DNA of 64,000 nt from Harryflintia acetispora (GTDB taxonomy: Bacteria; Bacillota; Clostridia; Oscillospirales; Ruminococcaceae). The notes under the pieces were generated by a model. That model was not told the DNA's origin. It did no database searches and saw nothing but the letters and a program-made list of their open reading frames with translations. The number at the start of each line of letters is the position of its first letter. Within the stretch, counting starts at the first letter, position 1. Both the position numbers and the translations under genes were made by a program. This document shows, piece after piece, positions 32,522-41,116 of the stretch. Where the stretch lies: assembly GCA_004340125.1 (NCBI GenBank), contig SLUK01000001.1, positions 372,001-436,000 on the forward strand, given 5' to 3'.

Positions 32522-32797
32522 ATGAAAAAGAGCACATTTATCTCGATCCTGGCGCTGCTGATCGCTGCTGTCGGCGCGGTCGTTGCGTTCCTGGCTTATT
32601 TTGGCAAGAAGAAATGCGTCCTGTGCGACGATTTTGATGATTTTGAAGACGACCTGATGGCGGAGGAGCCCAACGACGTGGACTACTATGCCGCCGAGAT
32701 GGAGTCGGTCGACCCGGACGAGGCGGGCGCGGCCGGGGAACCCGAGGAGCCCGGTGAGGCGCAGGAGCCCCAGCCGGACGACGAGGAAGAGGAATAA
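32522..32797 (+). CDS. Small single-helix protein with very acidic tail
   Basis: A 91-residue protein: a short basic N-terminus, one membrane helix (about 6-27, ISILALLIAAVGAVVAFLAY), a Cys pair in KKKCVLCDDFDD, then about 50 residues rich in Glu/Asp/Pro. GGAGG lies before the ATG. Many Clostridia encode similar membrane-anchored acidic proteins; the role is unknown. Confidence 0.72.
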   Translation: MKKSTFISILALLIAAVGAVVAFLAYFGKKKCVLCDDFDDFEDDLMAEEPNDVDYYAAEMESVDPDEAGAAGEPEEPGEAQEPQPDDEEEE

Positions 32798-32808
32798 CGG
32801 ATAAAAGA

Positions 32809-32843
32809 ACCCCCGGCGCTTTGGGGCGCCGGGGGTTTATTTT
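32809..32843. terminator. Terminator between the acidic protein gene and the DUF2589 operon
   Basis: Arms ACCCCCGGCGC and GCGCCGGGGGT, followed by TTATTTT. Serves convergent genes. Confidence 0.85.
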
Positions 32844-32845
32844 GT

Positions 32846-33502
32846 CTAATGCAGGGTTTCGACGCGGTTGATGACATAATTGCGCGGGGCGAGGGCCGGC
32901 CCCGCCCTGAGGGCGGCGTAGTTGGCCGGGGACATCGGCGTCCCCGTCACCGCCTCGCAGGTGTCGAAGGTCTGCCCGATGACGTTGATGCCGGGATCGA
33001 GCAGCAGGGTGTAGTCCCGCCCGGTGTTCTGCTGGTCGATTGCATGGATCAGGACCTGCTGGTTTGGCGCGGCGCCGATCTGCCAGGCATTGTCCAGGAA
33101 GATCCAGTGGCGGTCGGCGCCGAAGGAAACCCCGAACACCATTGCGCGGGCGCGCCGGTTAAAGACCTGCTGGGCGCTGAGGGTGCTTTGCCAGGAGGCG
33201 AGCTGCAGCCCTGCGCCGATGCCCTGCGCCTGGAGCGCGTTCAACACGGTCGCCATGTTGCCGCCCATGCGGGCGTTGCGCCCGGCGCAAAAGTTCTGCC
33301 TGATGAAGGCGTCGATCGCGGCGGTATTCGGAAAGGCGGCGGCAAAACCCACCGGGGGAGGCACCAACCGGTGGAGCGCGTTAAAGGTGGCGTAGGCGTA
33401 GCAGCAGATGCTGATTCCGGGATTGGCCCGCTCGCGGGCCCGCCGTGCAGGCGGTCCGGCGTCGCGGCCGTTGGGTTGGGTAACGAACAGTGGCCGGGGC
33501 AT
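32846..33502 (-). CDS. Predicted papain-like (C39-like) cysteine protease, last gene of DUF2589 operon
   Basis: A 218-residue soluble protein with no signal peptide. I infer a papain-like fold from a Cys near the N-terminus of a helix (GISICCYAYATFNAL, C33/C34), a His in a strand (DRHWIFLDNAW, H132) and an Asp-Pro strand end (YTLLLDPG, D169). This is the Cys-His-Asp order of C39-like and other papain-fold peptidases. An N-terminal Arg/Pro-rich region (1-28) is disordered. It follows two DUF2589 genes at 24 bp. No closer family recognised; the enzymatic assignment is tentative. Confidence 0.6.
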   Translation of the reverse strand: MPRPLFVTQPNGRDAGPPARRARERANPGISICCYAYATFNALHRLVPPPVGFAAAFPNTAAIDAFIRQNFCAGRNARMGGNMATVLNALQAQGIGAGLQLASWQSTLSAQQVFNRRARAMVFGVSFGADRHWIFLDNAWQIGAAPNQQVLIHAIDQQNTGRDYTLLLDPGINVIGQTFDTCEAVTGTPMSPANYAALRAGPALAPRNYVINRVETLH

Positions 33503-33526
33503 CCCGCTTCCCCCTTTCAGGAGTAT

Positions 33527-34048
33527 TTATTCGGCGGATTCGGGCGGGCCCGCATACAGCTTGATCCCGTTGCAGAGCTGCTCGGCCAGGCGCGCCACCG
33601 CCTCGGGCTGCTCTCCCGCCTTGAAGGTCATTTCCAGGCGCACCCCCTGTCCGCCGTTCTTCTTTGCGGGCGCGCCCATGCGCACCTGGAAGGAGGCGCG
33701 CTCCAGCTTGAAATTTTCGTTGTTCGCGATCGGAACGTCTGTGGATTTGGTGTTCACCTCGTCGACCCCCACCGTCATGGAAACCTTCATTTTGTCCAGC
33801 GCCAGGGCGGAGTGGTTCATCAGCGTGAAGAGCGGAAGTTCCATCCTGGAGCCGTCGGGGAGCTCCACCGGATAGACCAGCGGCCTCCCATTCTCGAAAT
33901 ACTGGTCCAGCTGGGCGACGTATTGCCGGTCCACGATCTCGGAGGCCGAGTTGACGCAGTACTGGATCCCCCTCACAATGTCCGCCAGGGTGGTTTCGAG
34001 CGTCCCGCCCTTCCCTTTGAGGGGCGATTTTTTCCATTTTTCAAACAT
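33527..34048 (-). CDS. DUF2589 domain protein B
   Basis: A 173-residue protein resembling DUF2589. An N-terminal helical stretch (LETTLADIVRGIQYCVNSAS) leads to a beta-rich body (LPDGSRMELPLFTLMNHSAL; KVSMTVGVDEVNTKS) and a C-terminal helix PEAVARLAEQLCNGI. The same plan, including a Pro-Glu…Arg-Leu helix near the end, occurs in the upstream paralogue. No signal peptide or membrane helix. Function unknown for the family. Confidence 0.75.
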   Translation of the reverse strand: MFEKWKKSPLKGKGGTLETTLADIVRGIQYCVNSASEIVDRQYVAQLDQYFENGRPLVYPVELPDGSRMELPLFTLMNHSALALDKMKVSMTVGVDEVNTKSTDVPIANNENFKLERASFQVRMGAPAKKNGGQGVRLEMTFKAGEQPEAVARLAEQLCNGIKLYAGPPESAE

Positions 34049-34109
34049 CTTGTCTGCACGTTCCTTTCCTGTATGCCGGTTTGATCATCTTGTTCTGCCC
34101 GGTCGGCGA

Positions 34110-34733
34110 TCAGCTCTGGCCGCCGCCACCGCCGCCTGAGGACGGATCCTGGAGCAGGTTGTCGGAGAGGGCGGGCTTGGTCTGGCTGGGGTTGGCGACC
34201 GTGGCGGTGACCGCGTCGATCAGGCGCATAAAGGATTCGGGCGGGCCCTGCCTGCGGGCGCAGACATTGAAGGAGTATTTCGCGCGGGTGTCGGTGGTGC
34301 GGGTCTGCTCCGACTTGTGGCTGACGCTGGCGCTGAAGTTCACCTTGGGGCCGAAGAAGAAGCCGATCTTACCGTCGGAGCTCGAGCCGGCCGTGGTTTC
34401 GCTCTTCTCGGCCTCGGCGGTGTTCACCTCGAGATCGAAGCTGACGTTGACCTCCTCCATGGCGAAGTTGGGCAGCCCGGTCAAGGCGAGGAAGGGCGCC
34501 TGGATGTAACGGTCCGCATCGCTGACCTGCCCCTGGTTGTCCTTGACCTGCTCTTTATACTGGAAGGTGACCATCCGCACATTGCCGTTGGAATCCAGGC
34601 CGACCTCGTTGACGTATTCGGCCAGGCCCTTGGAGATGCTCTTTTGCGCTTCAACGGCGGCAAGGACAGGCGCTGCGACCATCGTCCCGATCGGAAGGCT
34701 GTTGATGATGGACCCGATTGCTTCATGTCCCAT
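34110..34733 (-). CDS. DUF2589 domain protein A
   Basis: A 207-residue DUF2589 protein. An amphipathic N-terminal helix region (GHEAIGSIINSLPIGTMVAA) is followed by strands (MEEVNVSFDLEVNTAEAE; KVNFSASVSHKSEQTRTTDT) and the helix PPESFMRLIDAVTATV, ending in a six-glycine tail. GGAGCGAGAGAGT precedes the ATG. It opens a three-gene operon with a smaller paralogue and a predicted cysteine protease. DUF2589 proteins are widespread but uncharacterised to my knowledge. Confidence 0.85.
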   Translation of the reverse strand: MGHEAIGSIINSLPIGTMVAAPVLAAVEAQKSISKGLAEYVNEVGLDSNGNVRMVTFQYKEQVKDNQGQVSDADRYIQAPFLALTGLPNFAMEEVNVSFDLEVNTAEAEKSETTAGSSSDGKIGFFFGPKVNFSASVSHKSEQTRTTDTRAKYSFNVCARRQGPPESFMRLIDAVTATVANPSQTKPALSDNLLQDPSSGGGGGGQS

Positions 34734-34823
34734 ACTCTCTCGCTCCTTTTTGATGGATTTGTTCCATGTATATGCGACTTGTCCTTTTTAAATGACGGAG
34801 AATACGACATTAGAATGCAAATA

Positions 34824-34861
34824 GAAAAGCTGCGGGCCGCCGGTAAAACCGGCGGCCCGCA
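34824..34861 (-). terminator. Terminator after glnN
   Basis: GCGGGCCGCCGGT and ACCGGCGGCCCGC arms around a two-base loop, followed by CTTTTC on the minus strand. Confidence 0.8.
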
Positions 34862-34875
34862 GGCGATATTTCGGA

Positions 34876-36957
34876 TCAGACCCTGTGGATCAGGTCGATG
34901 TAGTCGGGGATGGGATAGGACTCCTTGTCCGAGATGGATTCGAACCGGTCGCAGTGGCGGCGCAGCTCCTCCATCGCCGGGATCAGCTCTTGGCGGATGA
35001 AGGCTCCCTCCTCCATCGGGTCGCCGATGGAGGAGAGCTTCCGGTAGCGCTCCTCCACCGCATGAAGCGCGGCGGCGATCTGGTCGGCTTCCCCCGCGGC
35101 GTCCTCCAGGTGGGCCCTGGCGCTGGGCAGGGGAACCCCCGCCTCCTGGACGCTCCGATAGGCCGAGGCGACCGCGCCCACGTACCGCACGGCGGCGGGA
35201 TAGAGCTGGCGGGAGACCATGGTGATCATGGTGGCCGCCTCGATCGAGAGGACCTTGTTGTAATTTTCCAACATGATCTCCTGCCGCGCGCGGCACTCGG
35301 CCTCGCAGAAGACGTGGAAGCGCTCGAACAGCTCCACGTTCTTTTTGCGGGTGAAGGCGGGGAAGGCGGCCTGCGAGCTGCTCATGTTTTCCAGTCCCCG
35401 CCGCTCGGCCTCGACGATCCACTCGGGGGAGTAGTTGTTGCCGTTAAAGATGATCCGCCCGTGGTCGTGCATGGTGTCCCGCACGATGGCGGCGATTTCC
35501 AGCTCGACGTCGTCGGCCATCGACAGCCGGGTGTTGAAGCAGTGGAGCGAATCGGCCAGGATGGTGTTGAGCACCGTGTTGGCCATGGCGATCGACTGGG
35601 AGGAGCCGACCATCCGGAACTCGAACTTGTTGCCGGTGAAGGCGAAGGGGGAGGTGCGGTTGCGGTCGCTGTCATCTTTTTCAAAGGTGGGCAGCGCCGA
35701 GACCCCGGTGCTCATCGAGCCGAGGCGGTAGCCGTTGCCGGCCGTTTCGGCGGCGATGTTCTCCAATATCTCGGTCAGCGCCGAGCCTAAAAACATCGAG
35801 ATGATGGCCGGCGGCGCCTCGCAGGCGCCCAGGCGGTGGTCGTTCCCCGCGCAGGCGGCCGACAGGCGCAGCAGGTCGGCGTATTTATCCACCGCCCGGA
35901 TGAAGGCGGCCAGAAACAGCAGGAAGGTCAGGTTGTGCTGCGGGTCCTTCCCCGGCGAAAGGAGGTTCCTGCCGTCGTCGGTCGAGAGGGAATAGTTGTC
36001 GTGCTTTCCCGAGCCGTTGACCCCGGCGAAGGGCTTTTCATGCAGCAGGCAGGCGAGGCCGTGCTTCTTGGCGACGATGCGCGTCAGCTCCATCGCCAGC
36101 TGGTTGTGGTCACAGGTGATGTTCGCCGTGTCGTAGACGCAGGCGAACTCGTGCTGGGCGGGCGCGGCCTCGTTGTGGCGGGTCTTGCTCACGATCCCGT
36201 AGCTCCACAGCTCCCGGTCCAGCTCCCGCATGAAGGCCGCCACCCGCAGGCGGATCCGCCCGCAGTAGTGGTCGTCGAGCTCCTGGCCCTTGGGGGCCCT
36301 GGCCCCCAGCAGGGTGCGCCCGCAGAGCTTTAAGTCGAGGCGGCGCTCATACTTCTCGCGGTCGATGAGGAAGTATTCCTGCTCGCACCCGACGGTGGGG
36401 ATAACCGCGTTTGAGGTCGTGTTTCCCAGCAGGCGCAGGGTGCGCAGGGCGGTGGCGGAGAGCGCCTCCATCGAGCGCAGCAGGGGGGTCTTTTGATCCA
36501 GCGCCTCGCCGGTATAGGAGCAGAAGGCGGTCGGGATATAGAGCGTCCCGTCCTTGACGAAGGCGGGCGAGGTCGGGTCCCAGGTGGTGTAGCCCCGCGC
36601 CTCGAAGGTGGCGCGCAGCCCGCCCGAGGGGAAGGAGGAGGCGTCCGGCTCGCCCTTGATCAGCGCGGTGGCCGAAAACTCCTCGATGACCTCCATGTCC
36701 CCGCTCGGCGAGAGGAAGGCGTCCTGCTTGCCCGCAGTGATCCCGGTCATCGGCTGGAACCAGTGGGTATAGTGGGTGGCGCCCTGCTCGATCGCCCATT
36801 CCATCATGGCCCGGGCGACCTCCTTGGCCACATGGGGGTCGAGCTCCAGCCCCTGCTGGCGGGTCTTTTTGAGGCTTTCGTAGATGTCCGCCGGCAGCCG
36901 CTGGCGCTGTACCTTGTCGCTGAAAACCCTGCGTCCGAAAATCTTTTTACTCTCCAA
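34876..36957 (-). CDS. glnN: Glutamine synthetase type III
   Basis: A 693-residue type III glutamine synthetase, ATP-dependent glutamate + ammonia to glutamine. Family regions: ATHYTHWFQPMTGITAGKQD near residue 60, PSGGLRATFEARGYTTWDPT, the metal-binding VGCEQEYFLIDRE, APAQHEFACVYD, HEKPFAGVNGSGKHDNYSL, and FRMVGSSQSIAMANTVLN. Length is typical of GSIII dodecamers (about 700). It follows asnA by 33 bp; together they assimilate ammonia into glutamine and asparagine. Confidence 0.96.
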   Translation of the reverse strand: MESKKIFGRRVFSDKVQRQRLPADIYESLKKTRQQGLELDPHVAKEVARAMMEWAIEQGATHYTHWFQPMTGITAGKQDAFLSPSGDMEVIEEFSATALIKGEPDASSFPSGGLRATFEARGYTTWDPTSPAFVKDGTLYIPTAFCSYTGEALDQKTPLLRSMEALSATALRTLRLLGNTTSNAVIPTVGCEQEYFLIDREKYERRLDLKLCGRTLLGARAPKGQELDDHYCGRIRLRVAAFMRELDRELWSYGIVSKTRHNEAAPAQHEFACVYDTANITCDHNQLAMELTRIVAKKHGLACLLHEKPFAGVNGSGKHDNYSLSTDDGRNLLSPGKDPQHNLTFLLFLAAFIRAVDKYADLLRLSAACAGNDHRLGACEAPPAIISMFLGSALTEILENIAAETAGNGYRLGSMSTGVSALPTFEKDDSDRNRTSPFAFTGNKFEFRMVGSSQSIAMANTVLNTILADSLHCFNTRLSMADDVELEIAAIVRDTMHDHGRIIFNGNNYSPEWIVEAERRGLENMSSSQAAFPAFTRKKNVELFERFHVFCEAECRARQEIMLENYNKVLSIEAATMITMVSRQLYPAAVRYVGAVASAYRSVQEAGVPLPSARAHLEDAAGEADQIAAALHAVEERYRKLSSIGDPMEEGAFIRQELIPAMEELRRHCDRFESISDKESYPIPDYIDLIHRV

Positions 36958-36990
36958 TCGGGGCTCCCCTTTCCAGTTGTGAGTCGTTTC

Positions 36991-37995
36991 TTACAGCAGA
37001 TGAATCCCTCTCGCCTCGCACGCCTCGATCATCCCGTCCGGCCAGACCGAGGCCTGCACCTCGCCGATGTGTGCCTTGTACAGCAGCAGCATACAGATGC
37101 GCGACTGGCCGATCCCGCCGCCCATGGTCAGCGGCAGCCTGTCCTGCAGCAGCATGCGGTGGAAGGGCAGGCTGCGCCGCTCGTCGCACCCGGCGGCGGT
37201 CAGCTGCCGGCTCAGCGCCGCGGCGTCCACCCGGATCCCCATCGAGGAGAGCTCGAGGGCGTGCCCGAGCAGGGGATACCACACCAGGATGTCGCCGTTT
37301 AGAAGCCAGTCGTCGTAGTCGGGCGCTCGCCCGTCGTGCGCAAGCCCGGAGCGCAGCGGCCCGCCGATCTGGGAGATGAACACCGCGCCGAACTCCTTGG
37401 CGGCGGCGTCCTCCCGCTCCTTCGGCGTGAGGGCGGGATAGCGGTCCTCAAGTTCCTGCGAGGTGAGGAAGGTGATCTCCTCGGGCAGGAAGGGGGTCAG
37501 GGGTGAAAAGCGGGAGACGAGCAGCCGCTCGGTGGTGCGCAGCGCGATCATGACCGATTTTGCCGCCGAATAGAGGGTGGCAAGGGTGCGGTCGGCGGCG
37601 GTGATGACCTTCTCCCAGTCCCACTGGTCGACGTAGACCGAGTGGATGTTGTCCAGCTCCTCGTCCCGCCGGATCGCGTTCATGTCGGTGTACAGCCCGG
37701 TCCCGGGCTTGAAGCCGTAGCGCTTTAGAGCCAGGCGCTTCCACTTGGCCAGGGAATGCACGATCTGCACGTCCGAATGGATGTCCAGCACGTCGAACTG
37801 CACCGGGCGTTCGACCCCGTTGAGGTCGTCGTTGAGCCCGGTCTCGGGCCGCACGAAGAGCGGGGCCGAAACCCGCATGAGCCCGAGCTCGCGCGCGAGC
37901 TCCCGCTCGAAGGTGTCCTTGGCGAGCTTGATGGCGATCTCGGTCTCCAGCACGTCCAGGCGCGGAATGTATTGCTCAGGGAATTCTAAGGACAT
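36991..37995 (-). CDS. asnA: Aspartate-ammonia ligase AsnA
   Basis: A 334-residue ammonia-dependent asparagine synthetase (E. coli AsnA is 330), structurally related to class II aminoacyl-tRNA synthetases. Motifs: RVSAPLFVRPETGLNDDLNG at the aspartate/ATP pocket, GLYTDMNAIRRDEELDNIHS, and the closing TMGGGIGQSRICMLLLYKAH. GGGAGGAACC precedes the ATG. Co-transcribed with glnN. Confidence 0.97.
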   Translation of the reverse strand: MSLEFPEQYIPRLDVLETEIAIKLAKDTFERELARELGLMRVSAPLFVRPETGLNDDLNGVERPVQFDVLDIHSDVQIVHSLAKWKRLALKRYGFKPGTGLYTDMNAIRRDEELDNIHSVYVDQWDWEKVITAADRTLATLYSAAKSVMIALRTTERLLVSRFSPLTPFLPEEITFLTSQELEDRYPALTPKEREDAAAKEFGAVFISQIGGPLRSGLAHDGRAPDYDDWLLNGDILVWYPLLGHALELSSMGIRVDAAALSRQLTAAGCDERRSLPFHRMLLQDRLPLTMGGGIGQSRICMLLLYKAHIGEVQASVWPDGMIEACEARGIHLL

Positions 37996-38077
37996 AATGG
38001 TTCCTCCCGTCGTTTGGGATAAGATTCGATAAAGATCATTTTAACACATTTTCATTCCCAGTGAAACCCGTGGCCGG

Positions 38078-38833
38078 CTATTTTCTTCCCCAGGGGCAGA
38101 CGGCGAGGCACCGCGCGCAGGTGTGCCGCCCGAAAACCGAAGCCACACGGTCGAGATAGGCGTTGCACCTCTCCCGGTCCAGCCGCACGTCCACCGGGTC
38201 CTCCTCCCGGAAGGCCACGCCCTTGAGCGCCCGGGGCGGGCAGATATCCCGGCAGCGGGTACAGCTGCCGCAGCGGTTTTCAATGGGCTTCCCGGGCGGG
38301 AGGGGCGCGTCGGTGAGCACGGTGGTCAGGCGCAGCCGCGGCCCCGCCTGCGGAGTGATCAGCGAGCAGTTCTTGCCCACCCATCCCAGCCCCGCCAAGA
38401 CGGCGGCCAGCCGGTGGCTGAACATCCCGACGCGCTCGGTGTGAAAGGGTTCGGGGCTTTCCCCGGCGGCTAGGCGCTCGTGCAGCCCCTTCGCCTCCCC
38501 GGCCAGCCGGTAGTCCGAGGTCGGCACCGGATAGGCCCGGCAGCCCTTTGTTTGCAGCAGGTTGGACACCGCCAGCCCGATGGTATCCAGCTGCCGGTTG
38601 ATCGCCGCATAGAAATAGCTGTAGCTGCGCGTCGGGCCGTCAAGCTGCTCGAGCACCACCTCGCGGGGGAAGAACACCGCCAGCGACACGGCCCGGGGAT
38701 ACGCCGCCCACTTTTCGCCGTAGGTTTCGGCGATGAAGTCTTTTCGCGCGCCCAGGTCGGCCACCCCGCAGAGGTTGGCCCCAAGGCTTTGGGCCAGGGC
38801 GGACACCTCGTCTTTTAGCTCTGTTTTTGACAC
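38078..38833 (-). CDS. QueG-like protein with double 4Fe-4S cluster domain
   Basis: A 251-residue protein related to epoxyqueuosine reductase. Two ferredoxin-type clusters are coded by CGSCTRCRDICP and CARCLAVCP near the C-terminus; the N-terminal region contains GVADLGARKDF and the QueG-like GLGWVGKNCSLI stretch. It lacks the C-terminal HEAT repeats of full-length QueG, so it may be a paralogue with another substrate. Stands alone between convergent-facing neighbours. Confidence 0.85.
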   Translation of the reverse strand: MSKTELKDEVSALAQSLGANLCGVADLGARKDFIAETYGEKWAAYPRAVSLAVFFPREVVLEQLDGPTRSYSYFYAAINRQLDTIGLAVSNLLQTKGCRAYPVPTSDYRLAGEAKGLHERLAAGESPEPFHTERVGMFSHRLAAVLAGLGWVGKNCSLITPQAGPRLRLTTVLTDAPLPPGKPIENRCGSCTRCRDICPPRALKGVAFREEDPVDVRLDRERCNAYLDRVASVFGRHTCARCLAVCPWGRK

Positions 38834-38946
38834 GGGGACCCCTTCTTTCGATCGGATGGTTTTAACATAGTACCATGGCAGAGAAATGTCAAGATAAGAA
38901 ACGGGTATTTCCCGCCGGGGCGGAAAATACCCGTTGTATGTTTTGC

Positions 38947-40176
38947 TTATACCTCGGCCGGGAAGAGCTGGTTGGCGACGGCGCCGAGCACGACCGCCAG
39001 GAAGAGGCCGGAAATCTGGAAGCCGCCGATCGAAACCCCGGCGGAGAGGCCGAGCCCGACGACCAGGATGAGCGCCACGATGATCAGGTTGCGCGAGTGG
39101 CTGAAATCGAGATTGGACTCCGCCAGGGTGCGGATTCCGATCGAGGCGATCATCCCGAACAGGAGGATGGACACACCGCCCATCACCGGCACCGGGATGG
39201 TCTGCAGCGTGGCGCCGAACTTGCCGAACAGTCCGAGCAGGATGGCGAATCCCGCCGCCAGCTCCAGCACGAAGGGATTGTAGACCTTGGTGACCGCGAG
39301 CACGCCGGTATTCTCGCCATAGGTGGTGTTGGCCGGACCACCGAGCAATCCGGCGGCGATGGTCGCCAGGCCGTCGCCGAGCACGGTGCGGTGGAGCCCC
39401 GGGTCCTTGAGGAAGTTTTTGCCGACCACCGCGCCGTTGGTGGTGATGTCGCCGACATGCTCCATGAAGGTGACCAGCGCGATGGGGGCGAGGGTGAGGA
39501 TGGCGGAGAGGTCAAACTTTGGCAGGGTGAAGAACTCGCCGATCTTCCAGAACGGGCTGATCAGGTCGGCCTCCAGGATGGGGGAGAAGGAGACGAGGGC
39601 CACTTCCGGGTGCGCGATCAGGTCATAGCCGATCGCGGCGGCGTAGCCCACGACGATTCCGAGCAGGATGGGGACGAGCTTGAAGTAGCCCTTGGCGAAG
39701 ATGCTCACCACGATGACGGTGGCCAGGGTGATGATGGCGACGATCCAGTTCTGCGAGGCGTTGCCCAGGGCGTTCGGGGCGAGGGTAAGGCCGATGACGA
39801 CGATGACCGGCCCGGTGACAACCGGCGGAAAGAGCTTTAAAATCCGGTCGGGCCCGAGGAGCCTGACCAGGATGGAGAGGACGACATAGACGAGCCCGGC
39901 GCAGATGATGCCGCCCTGCACGATGGGGATACGGGCGGGATCGCCCTGCATAACGATCTGGACGCCGGCGATGAAGGCGAAGGAGGAGCCGACGAAGACG
40001 GGCACCTGGCCCTTGGTGCACAGGTGGAAGATGATGGTGCCGATACCGGCGGTAATCAAGGCGACGGCGGGATTGAGGCCGGTGATGGCCGGGACGAGGA
40101 CGGTTGCACCGAACATGGCGAACAGGTGCTGCACGCCCAGCAAAAGGTTTTTGCTGTTAAATTTAACTTCTCTCAA
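38947..40176 (-). CDS. uraA: Uracil permease (NCS2 family)
   Basis: A 409-residue nucleobase:cation symporter with about 14 helices. Family features: LGVQHLFAMFGATVLVPAIT, VPVFVGSSFAFIAGVQIVM, the substrate-site Glu in TFMEHVGDITTNGAVVG, and GLLGGPANTTYGENTGVLAV. The start is TTG at 40176 after AGAGGGAA. The PyrR-type attenuator in the leader identifies it as a pyrimidine, probably uracil, permease. Confidence 0.92.
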   Translation of the reverse strand: MREVKFNSKNLLLGVQHLFAMFGATVLVPAITGLNPAVALITAGIGTIIFHLCTKGQVPVFVGSSFAFIAGVQIVMQGDPARIPIVQGGIICAGLVYVVLSILVRLLGPDRILKLFPPVVTGPVIVVIGLTLAPNALGNASQNWIVAIITLATVIVVSIFAKGYFKLVPILLGIVVGYAAAIGYDLIAHPEVALVSFSPILEADLISPFWKIGEFFTLPKFDLSAILTLAPIALVTFMEHVGDITTNGAVVGKNFLKDPGLHRTVLGDGLATIAAGLLGGPANTTYGENTGVLAVTKVYNPFVLELAAGFAILLGLFGKFGATLQTIPVPVMGGVSILLFGMIASIGIRTLAESNLDFSHSRNLIIVALILVVGLGLSAGVSIGGFQISGLFLAVVLGAVANQLFPAEV

Positions 40177-40207
40177 TTTGACTTCCCTCTCTCTCTTGTT
40201 TTGCCGC

Positions 40208-40241
40208 AAAAAAGCCCGCTGTCCAAAGTGAGGACGCGGGC
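40208..40241 (-). terminator. Leader attenuator terminator of the uracil permease gene
   Basis: Minus-strand stem GCCCGC-GTCC paired with GGAC-A-GCGGGC, then TTTTTT, upstream of the TTG start. It is the terminator half of the PyrR switch. Confidence 0.8.
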
Positions 40242-40283
40242 ACGGTAACGCACGCAAAAAACGCCGGAACCGGCTTTGCCTTA

Positions 40284-40296
40284 TGACCTCACAGGG
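40284..40296 (-). promoter_or_regulatory. PyrR binding loop in the permease leader
   Basis: The minus-strand sequence CCCTGTGAGGTCA agrees with the PyrR anti-antiterminator core CCNGNGAGG. Together with the terminator at 40208 and an extended -10 TGCTATAAT at 40332-40340 it forms a UMP-responsive attenuation leader. Confidence 0.7.
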
Positions 40297-40456
40297 CACA
40301 CTTTTAAAGGCGGAAAATTTGCATTTTTGTCATTATAGCACATTGTGCGGGAAATGAACAGACAAAATTTTTTTAAAATACAATCAATCGTTGGTATATT
40401 TTTCTTTTGAGTTATTTATACTGGTTAGGTTAGGGGAATTGCTTGCAATGCAGGGC

Positions 40457-40588
40457 TCCAAGGGGGCGACGCCCCCTTGGCAGGGAGTTTGAGGGCGAGG
40501 AGCCCTCAAAAAGACGAAAAGGCGCGGGGAGGGGAGTCAAACCTTCCACTGGAAGGTTTGACGGGGAACCCCCAAGAGGGGGTTCCCC
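40457..40588 (-). repeat. Compound palindromic repeat, copy E2
   Basis: Minus-oriented copy: hairpins CCAAGGGGGC/GCCCCCTTGG, GAGGGC-GAGGA-GCCCTC, TCAAACCTTCC/GGAAGGTTTGA and GGGGAACCCCC/GGGGGTTCCCC in order. It lies upstream of the XRE gene of cassette A. The 40177-40685 gap holds the PyrR leader and this element, no gene. Confidence 0.88.
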
Positions 40589-40619
40589 ACAAAAGAGTTT
40601 AGAAAGTAACTCAATAGCT

Positions 40620-40646
40620 GTAACCTTTCTTTTTCTCATATGTTAC
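40620..40646 (+). promoter_or_regulatory. Operator-like dyad before XRE gene of cassette A
   Basis: GTAAC (40620-40624) and GTTAC (40642-40646) form an inverted pair conserved in both cassette copies, followed by TTGACAG and the XRE start; probable autoregulatory site. Confidence 0.45.
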
Positions 40647-40685
40647 CCTAATTTTGACAGTATTTTAGTTGACAGAGGTATTGCA

Positions 40686-40982
40686 ATGGATATTGCCAAG
40701 CGTTTAAGACAACTTCGAGGAGAAAAAGGACTTTCAATCAACGGGCTCGCTTTAAGGGCGGGCCTTTCTCAAAGTTTTGTCCGGGACATCGAGCTTGGCA
40801 AAAAGAAACCGGGAGTCGAAAGCCTCCAATTTTTATGCGAGGCGCTTAATATAAGTCTAAAGGATTTTTTCAGCGAAGAAAAGGATTACACATTGGTAAG
40901 TAGTGAGCTGAAAAAACAAATTTACCGGCTAAGCGTGGAACAACAGAAAAAACTTTTAGATTTTCTAAATGAAATAAAATAG
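40686..40982 (+). CDS. XRE family regulator of cassette A
   Basis: A 98-residue regulator. The HTH is MDIAKRLRQLRGEKGLSING then LALRAGLSQSFVRDIELGKK; the recognition pattern KPGVESLQFLCEALNISLKD closes the domain. The C-terminal LSVEQQKKLLDFLNEIK resembles a small oligomerisation tail also seen in copy B and in the XRE gene at 58.8 kb. AGAGGT precedes the ATG. Very similar to the copy at 57900-58196, diverging only near the C-terminus. Confidence 0.9.
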   Translation: MDIAKRLRQLRGEKGLSINGLALRAGLSQSFVRDIELGKKKPGVESLQFLCEALNISLKDFFSEEKDYTLVSSELKKQIYRLSVEQQKKLLDFLNEIK

Positions 40983-40993
40983 GTGAGTGTATT

Positions 40994-41086
40994 GCCCCAC
41001 GACCTTTCAGCGCCAGCGAGGCGCGGGGAGGGGGAATCGGGCCTCCAGTGGAGGGCCGAAGGGGAACCCCCAAGAGGGGGTTCCCC
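40994..41086 (-). repeat. Compound palindromic repeat, copy E3, between the cassette A genes
   Basis: Minus-oriented partial element with the module GCCCCACGACC…CAGCGCC, then GGCCTCCA/TGGAGGGCC and GGGGAACCCCC/GGGGGTTCCCC hairpins. Copy B has no element at the same junction (TAGGTGAATATG), so this is an insertion relative to it. It moved the 2-TM gene away from the XRE stop and gave it a new ribosome site. Confidence 0.85.
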
Positions 41087-41116
41087 AAAAACAACAAAAG
41101 AAACAGGAGCCACGCT

